Assembly (NCBI GenBank): GCA_945871045.1
Contig: CAMBUC010000045.1
Location: forward strand, 1-11,029
Source of the DNA: an uncultured bacterium
GTDB lineage: Bacteria; Bacillota; Clostridia; Lachnospirales; Lachnospiraceae
DNA: 11,029 nt
Reading direction: 5' to 3'
The notes under the pieces were generated by a model that saw nothing but the letters and a program-made list of their open reading frames with translations, was not told the origin of the DNA and made no database searches. This document shows, one piece after another, positions 7,195-11,029 of the stretch. The translations under genes and the position numbers were made by a program. Positions within the stretch are counted from its first letter, which is position 1. The number at the start of each line of letters is the position of its first letter.

Positions 7195-9087
7195 ATGAAG
7201 ATGAAAAAAAGAGGTCTTTGCCTTTTGCTTGTGGTGGCAATGGTCATGACCATGTTCACGGGCTGCGCGGGTAAAAGCGACAAGGCACAGGACGAGAAAA
7301 TATCGATTCGTTTCTATGCATGGGATCGTTCCATGTTCAAGGAATTTACGCCGTGGCTGGAAGAGAAGTTTCCGGATATTGAATTCACCTTTGTACAAAG
7401 TTACAACACGATGGATTACTACAAGGATCTTATGGCAAGAGGGGAAGAGATGCCTGACATCATCACCTGCCGTCGCTTTTCGTTAAACGACGCGGCAGCC
7501 CTTGCGCCTTATCTGATGGATCTGAGTCAGACCGAGGTGGCGGGTACCTTCTACACCAGTTATCTGAATATGAATAAGGAAAACGGTGGAGAAATCCGTT
7601 GGCTGCCTATGTGTGCTGAGGTGGACAGTACCATGGCCAACAAGGATCTGTTCGATAAGCATAATATTCCGATTCCTACGAATTATTCCGAGTTTGTTGC
7701 TGCAATCGATGCATTTGAGGCTGTGGGTATCAAGGGCTACCAGACTGACTGGTATTATGACTACTCCTGTCTGGAAACCATGCAGGGCTGTGCAATTCCT
7801 GAACTGATGAGTTTGGAGGGTACCCAGTGGCGCAGGGATTATGAGAGTGAGACAGAAGAAGATCCGGTGGGGTTAGATGATACTGTTTGGACAAAGGTTT
7901 TTGAAAAGTACGAGCAGTTTTTAAAGGATGTCCGGTGTGAACCCGGGGATGAAGAATTTCAGTTTACCGCTGTGATGCAGCCTTATCTAAACGGTGAGAC
8001 CGCCATGATCCGAAACACTGCGGCTCTGGCAGACCAGATTACCATTGAGACCGGACCAAACAGCGTGATCCTCCCCTATTTTGGAGAAACCGCAGAGGAT
8101 AATTGGTTGTTGACGTATCCCATGTGTCAGTTGGCTGTTTCCAAGAATGTGGAAGAGGACGAGGCCAAGTGGCAGGCAATTCAGGAAATACTGCTAGCTA
8201 TTTTCAGCGAGGAGGGTCAGACCCACGTGGCGGCAGGAACTTCTGTGCTGTCTTATAATAAGGAAGTAAATATTGCGGCTTCCCCTTCCCTTCAATATGT
8301 GCAGGATTGTATCGACAGGAATCACCTGTATATGCGTCTGGCGTCTACGGAGATTTTTGGAATCTCTCAGGACGTGGGACACAAGATGATCACCGGAGAA
8401 TATGATGCAAAGGCCGCTTATAAGGAGTTTAACAGGCAGCTTACCAATTATGTGGATCCGGATGCAGAGGAGATCCTCTTTACACAGGAAAAAGAGTATT
8501 CCAACGACTTTGGGGAACACGGAAGCGAAGCGGCATCTTCCATGATGAACACGCTGCGTGCGGCTTTTGATGATGAGATCGCTGTGGGGTATTCTCCTGT
8601 GGCCAGCACTTCGATCTATAAGGGAACCTATACGCTGCAGCAGGCAAAGTGGGTGTTAACCGCCAGAAATGCGATCTATCGTGGAGAATATACCGGAGAG
8701 GAAGTTCGCAGGTTTATGGAGTGGATGGTGAATGTGAAAGAGGATGGTGCCAATCCGATCCGTCACCGCAATCTGATGCCGGTTACCAGCGGTCTGGAAT
8801 ATACGGTCACTGAGCCGGAAAAAGGACAGTTCCATTTGGAGGGCATCACCGTAAACGGGAAACCGTTGGATGACAACGCCACCTATTCCATGCTGCTTGT
8901 AGGTGCAGATGTATTTATGGAGCATGAACAGTTCTGCGGCTGCCCTATGCCGGAAGACTTAAAGGCCAAACGCGAGGTATATCTGATCAGTGACTTCTCC
9001 AGTCAGGAGTGTATGCAGGAGGCGTTGGAGAAAACCAGACAGTTTTTGGAGCCTACGGAGTATGTAACAATTCTGAAAAGCAAATAA
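7195..9087 (+). CDS. Solute-binding lipoprotein fused to a 5'-nucleotidase C-terminal-like domain
   Basis: A secreted lipoprotein that probably binds a small solute at the outer face of the membrane. From ATG 7195 (AGGAGG at 7180-7185, 9 nt spacing) it has 630 residues. Residues 1-23 are a lipoprotein signal peptide: charged MKMKKR, a hydrophobic core, and MFTGC with Cys24 as the lipid anchor. Residues about 33-415 resemble family 1 extracellular solute-binding proteins of sugar ABC importers, with FYAWDRSMFKEFTPWLEEKFP near the start and a YLNGETAMIRN segment at about 264-274. Residues about 445-630 resemble the 5'-nucleotidase C-terminal substrate-binding domain: IAVGYSPVAST, YKGTYTLQQAKWVLTARN, YTGEEVRRFMEWM, TSGLEYTV and NGKPLDDNATYSMLLVGAD. 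The catalytic metallophosphatase domain is absent and the GGDG-type loop is not seen, so binding rather than catalysis is likely. It is followed after 34 bp by a sensor kinase gene; no permease gene is seen. The C-terminal assignment is less certain than the N-terminal one. Confidence 0.87.
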   Translation: MKMKKRGLCLLLVVAMVMTMFTGCAGKSDKAQDEKISIRFYAWDRSMFKEFTPWLEEKFPDIEFTFVQSYNTMDYYKDLMARGEEMPDIITCRRFSLNDAAALAPYLMDLSQTEVAGTFYTSYLNMNKENGGEIRWLPMCAEVDSTMANKDLFDKHNIPIPTNYSEFVAAIDAFEAVGIKGYQTDWYYDYSCLETMQGCAIPELMSLEGTQWRRDYESETEEDPVGLDDTVWTKVFEKYEQFLKDVRCEPGDEEFQFTAVMQPYLNGETAMIRNTAALADQITIETGPNSVILPYFGETAEDNWLLTYPMCQLAVSKNVEEDEAKWQAIQEILLAIFSEEGQTHVAAGTSVLSYNKEVNIAASPSLQYVQDCIDRNHLYMRLASTEIFGISQDVGHKMITGEYDAKAAYKEFNRQLTNYVDPDAEEILFTQEKEYSNDFGEHGSEAASSMMNTLRAAFDDEIAVGYSPVASTSIYKGTYTLQQAKWVLTARNAIYRGEYTGEEVRRFMEWMVNVKEDGANPIRHRNLMPVTSGLEYTVTEPEKGQFHLEGITVNGKPLDDNATYSMLLVGADVFMEHEQFCGCPMPEDLKAKREVYLISDFSSQECMQEALEKTRQFLEPTEYVTILKSK

Positions 9088-9121
9088 ATAACCGGGAGCG
9101 AACGGGAAGGAGGGATGTGCT

Positions 9122-11029
9122 ATGATAAAAAAACTGCGAACGTGGCTGGTTGTCCTTGTACTGTCTATAGGGATGATTGTGGCGGCCTTTTCCTATTTCA
9201 ATTTTGTCTCAGAGACGATTTACAATGAAAGCACAGCCCATCTAACCGAAATCTTTCATCAGGCGAACCAGACGCTGTTCAATCTGGTCTCCGTTAACTG
9301 GGACCGGATGAGCATGTGGACTCCCTATTTGGAGACTGCGAAAAGCGAGGAGGAGGTAATCGCCTATGTAAAGCGGGCCCGGGAAAAAACCAATTTTACC
9401 GATTTCTATTTTATCTCCAGAGACGGTTATTATATTAGTCTGAACGGACAGGAGGGTTATTTGGATCTGCAAGATCAACTGGCGGACCTGATTCTGGACA
9501 AGCAGCCGGTTGTGGTCAACTCCGTTGTGCCGGATAAGCCGGAGATCATGGTGTTTGCAATTCCTGCGGAACGAAACAGTTATCGTGGTTTTACCTATGA
9601 GGCCATTGCAATTACTTTTAATAATTCCGATCTGGTGGAAGCGCTTCGGATCTCTGCCTTTGACGGACAGGCCAGTACATTTGCAGCGCTGCCGGACGGA
9701 AGGGTCGTTGTGGACAACGCCGGTGAGAGTATGCAGGACATCAGAAATATCTTTGCACTTTTGAAAAAAAGCAGTCAGTTGGACGCTGCGAAGATTGCTG
9801 CTGTGCAGAAGGATTTCCGTCTGGGGAATTCCGGCGAACTGGTTTTTGATTTAGATGGCAGAAGTTATTATTTCGTGTATGAGTCTGCGAAATTTCAGGA
9901 TTGGATGGTTCTGGGTATTGTTCCTACGGATGTAGTCAACGCCAGCATGAACCGGCTTCAGTATATGACCACCCTCGTAATGAGTGGTATTACCATTGTG
10001 TTAGCTTTGGTAATCCTGTTATTCGTGATGCAGCAGAATAAACAGAAATTGAAACTGAAGGATACGCAGTTGCTTGCCCGTGATGAGTTATTCTCAAAGT
10101 TGTCCATCAATGTGGATGATGTATTTCTGATGGTGGACGCAAAGGATCTTCATGTGGAATATGTCAGTCCTAACGTTGAGAAATTAGTTGGTATTTCGGA
10201 AGAAGAGATACTGGGTGATATTTTTTCCATCGAGCATTTGATCCGGCCGGAGGAGTCTTTACATATTTTAGATCAGTTGTCATTTATTCGGCCCGGAGAT
10301 CAAAGGGAGTGGGACAGAGAGTACTTCCATCAGAAGACTGGGGAGAAACTGTGGTTTCGTGTGGTTGTATTCTGTACAGATATTCAGGGAGAGAAAAAGT
10401 ATATTTTGGATTTGTCCGACCGAACCGCAGACAAGAAGATCAATCAAAAATTAGAGGAAGCAGTTCGTACCGCAGAAAATGCAAACCGTGCGAAGACCAC
10501 ATTCCTTAATAATATGTCCCATGATATTCGGACACCTATGAATGCAATCATTGGATTTACCAATATCGCCATGAAGCAGGATCTGAAGCAGGAAACGATC
10601 AATTGCCTGAAGAAGATCAGTGAAAGTTCGGAGCATCTGCTGACGCTTATCAATGATGTGTTGGATATCAGCCGTATTGAGAGCGGAAAGATCAAGTTTG
10701 CACCGATACCGGTGGATATTACGGAAATCGCGGATACGGTAGTGAGCATTATGCACGGCTTTCTGACCAACCGTAATATCTCCTTTCACACAAAACTGGG
10801 GGAACCGGAGCAACCCTATGTGCTTGCCGATGCGGTGCGTATTCGAGAGGTACTTGTGAACATACTCGGAAATGCGGTGAAGTTTACGGACGACGGTGGC
10901 GAGATCACCTTTGAAACAAACTATTTGTCAGGAGCAGATGAGCGGCATATGCTGGTACGTTACCGCATCGCAGATACAGGTGTGGGTATGACGGAGGACT
11001 TTGTGGAACATCTCTGCGATGAGTTTTCT
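9122..11029 (+). CDS. Sensor histidine kinase, Cache-PAS-HisKA-HATPase (partial, 3' end missing)
   Basis: The frame is open from ATG 9122 to the window end, 636 codons. AGGAGG at 9108-9113 (8 nt spacing) fixes the start. Residues about 8-28 form TM1; about 30-275 are an extracellular double-Cache-like region, including NFTDFYFISRDGYYISLNG and ending near DWMVLGIVPTDVV; TM2 is about 283-303. A PAS-like domain spans about 325-435 (DDVFLMVDAKDLHVEYVSPN). The HisKA domain has MSHDIRTPMNAIIGF with phospho-acceptor His467; the ATPase domain has its N box at ILGNAVKF (581-588) and G1 box DTGVGM (618-623). The sequence stops soon after the G1 box. Relatives with this dimerisation sequence usually go on to a receiver and sometimes an Hpt domain, so it is probably a hybrid kinase; that part is not visible. 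It is co-transcribed with the solute-binding lipoprotein 34 bp upstream, which is its likely sensing partner. Confidence 0.92.
   Translation, partial: MIKKLRTWLVVLVLSIGMIVAAFSYFNFVSETIYNESTAHLTEIFHQANQTLFNLVSVNWDRMSMWTPYLETAKSEEEVIAYVKRAREKTNFTDFYFISRDGYYISLNGQEGYLDLQDQLADLILDKQPVVVNSVVPDKPEIMVFAIPAERNSYRGFTYEAIAITFNNSDLVEALRISAFDGQASTFAALPDGRVVVDNAGESMQDIRNIFALLKKSSQLDAAKIAAVQKDFRLGNSGELVFDLDGRSYYFVYESAKFQDWMVLGIVPTDVVNASMNRLQYMTTLVMSGITIVLALVILLFVMQQNKQKLKLKDTQLLARDELFSKLSINVDDVFLMVDAKDLHVEYVSPNVEKLVGISEEEILGDIFSIEHLIRPEESLHILDQLSFIRPGDQREWDREYFHQKTGEKLWFRVVVFCTDIQGEKKYILDLSDRTADKKINQKLEEAVRTAENANRAKTTFLNNMSHDIRTPMNAIIGFTNIAMKQDLKQETINCLKKISESSEHLLTLINDVLDISRIESGKIKFAPIPVDITEIADTVVSIMHGFLTNRNISFHTKLGEPEQPYVLADAVRIREVLVNILGNAVKFTDDGGEITFETNYLSGADERHMLVRYRIADTGVGMTEDFVEHLCDEFS

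Noticed and set aside
1..11029. CRISPR arrays, tRNA or rRNA genes, insertion sequences
   Set aside because: I saw no regular spacer-repeat series, no tRNA-like cloverleaf, no transposase frame and no terminal inverted repeats.

Overview
The window looks like chromosomal DNA of a motile, low-to-mid GC Gram-positive anaerobe of the class Clostridia, most likely Lachnospiraceae. The basis is the style of the proteins (AgrC/LytTR two-component pair, chemoreceptor with a Clostridia-like signalling tip, solute-binding lipoprotein beside a hybrid kinase), strong AGGAGG-type ribosome binding sites and sigma-A promoters. The family assignment is inference; no rRNA or other taxonomic marker is present. 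Nearly the whole window is signal transduction.

Layout. (1) 1-306: a decayed fragment of a cation-transporting P-type ATPase that runs up to the end of the next gene. (2) 297-2338, minus strand: a LytTR response regulator followed by an AgrC-like GHKL histidine kinase, translationally coupled; no AgrB/AgrD-like peptide genes are seen. (3) 2339-2538: a divergent regulatory region with a 13-bp perfect direct repeat at a 20-bp period, a strong sigma-A promoter for the regulator gene, and a weaker extended -10 promoter facing it. (4) 2539-7005, plus strand: three overlapping genes for a methyl-accepting chemotaxis protein, a stand-alone EAL c-di-GMP phosphodiesterase and a membrane-anchored TPR-GGDEF diguanylate cyclase, closed by a hairpin terminator at 7044-7077. 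(5) 7117-11029, plus strand: a good sigma-A promoter, a lipoprotein joining an ABC-type solute-binding domain to a domain resembling the 5'-nucleotidase C-terminal domain, and a Cache-PAS-HisKA-HATPase sensor kinase that runs off the window end.

How it may work (inference). The LytTR regulator is well placed to bind the direct repeat and activate the chemoreceptor/EAL/GGDEF operon. That would tie a peptide-type signal to chemotaxis and to both synthesis and breakdown of c-di-GMP. The two promoters overlap face to face, so activating one should occlude the other. The second unit looks like a sensing pair, with the lipoprotein binding a ligand outside the cell and presenting it to the kinase; no ABC permease genes are seen. 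The most unusual items are the tandem-repeat regulatory region linked to a three-gene chemoreceptor/c-di-GMP operon, and the solute-binding/5'-nucleotidase-C fusion next to a hybrid-type kinase.
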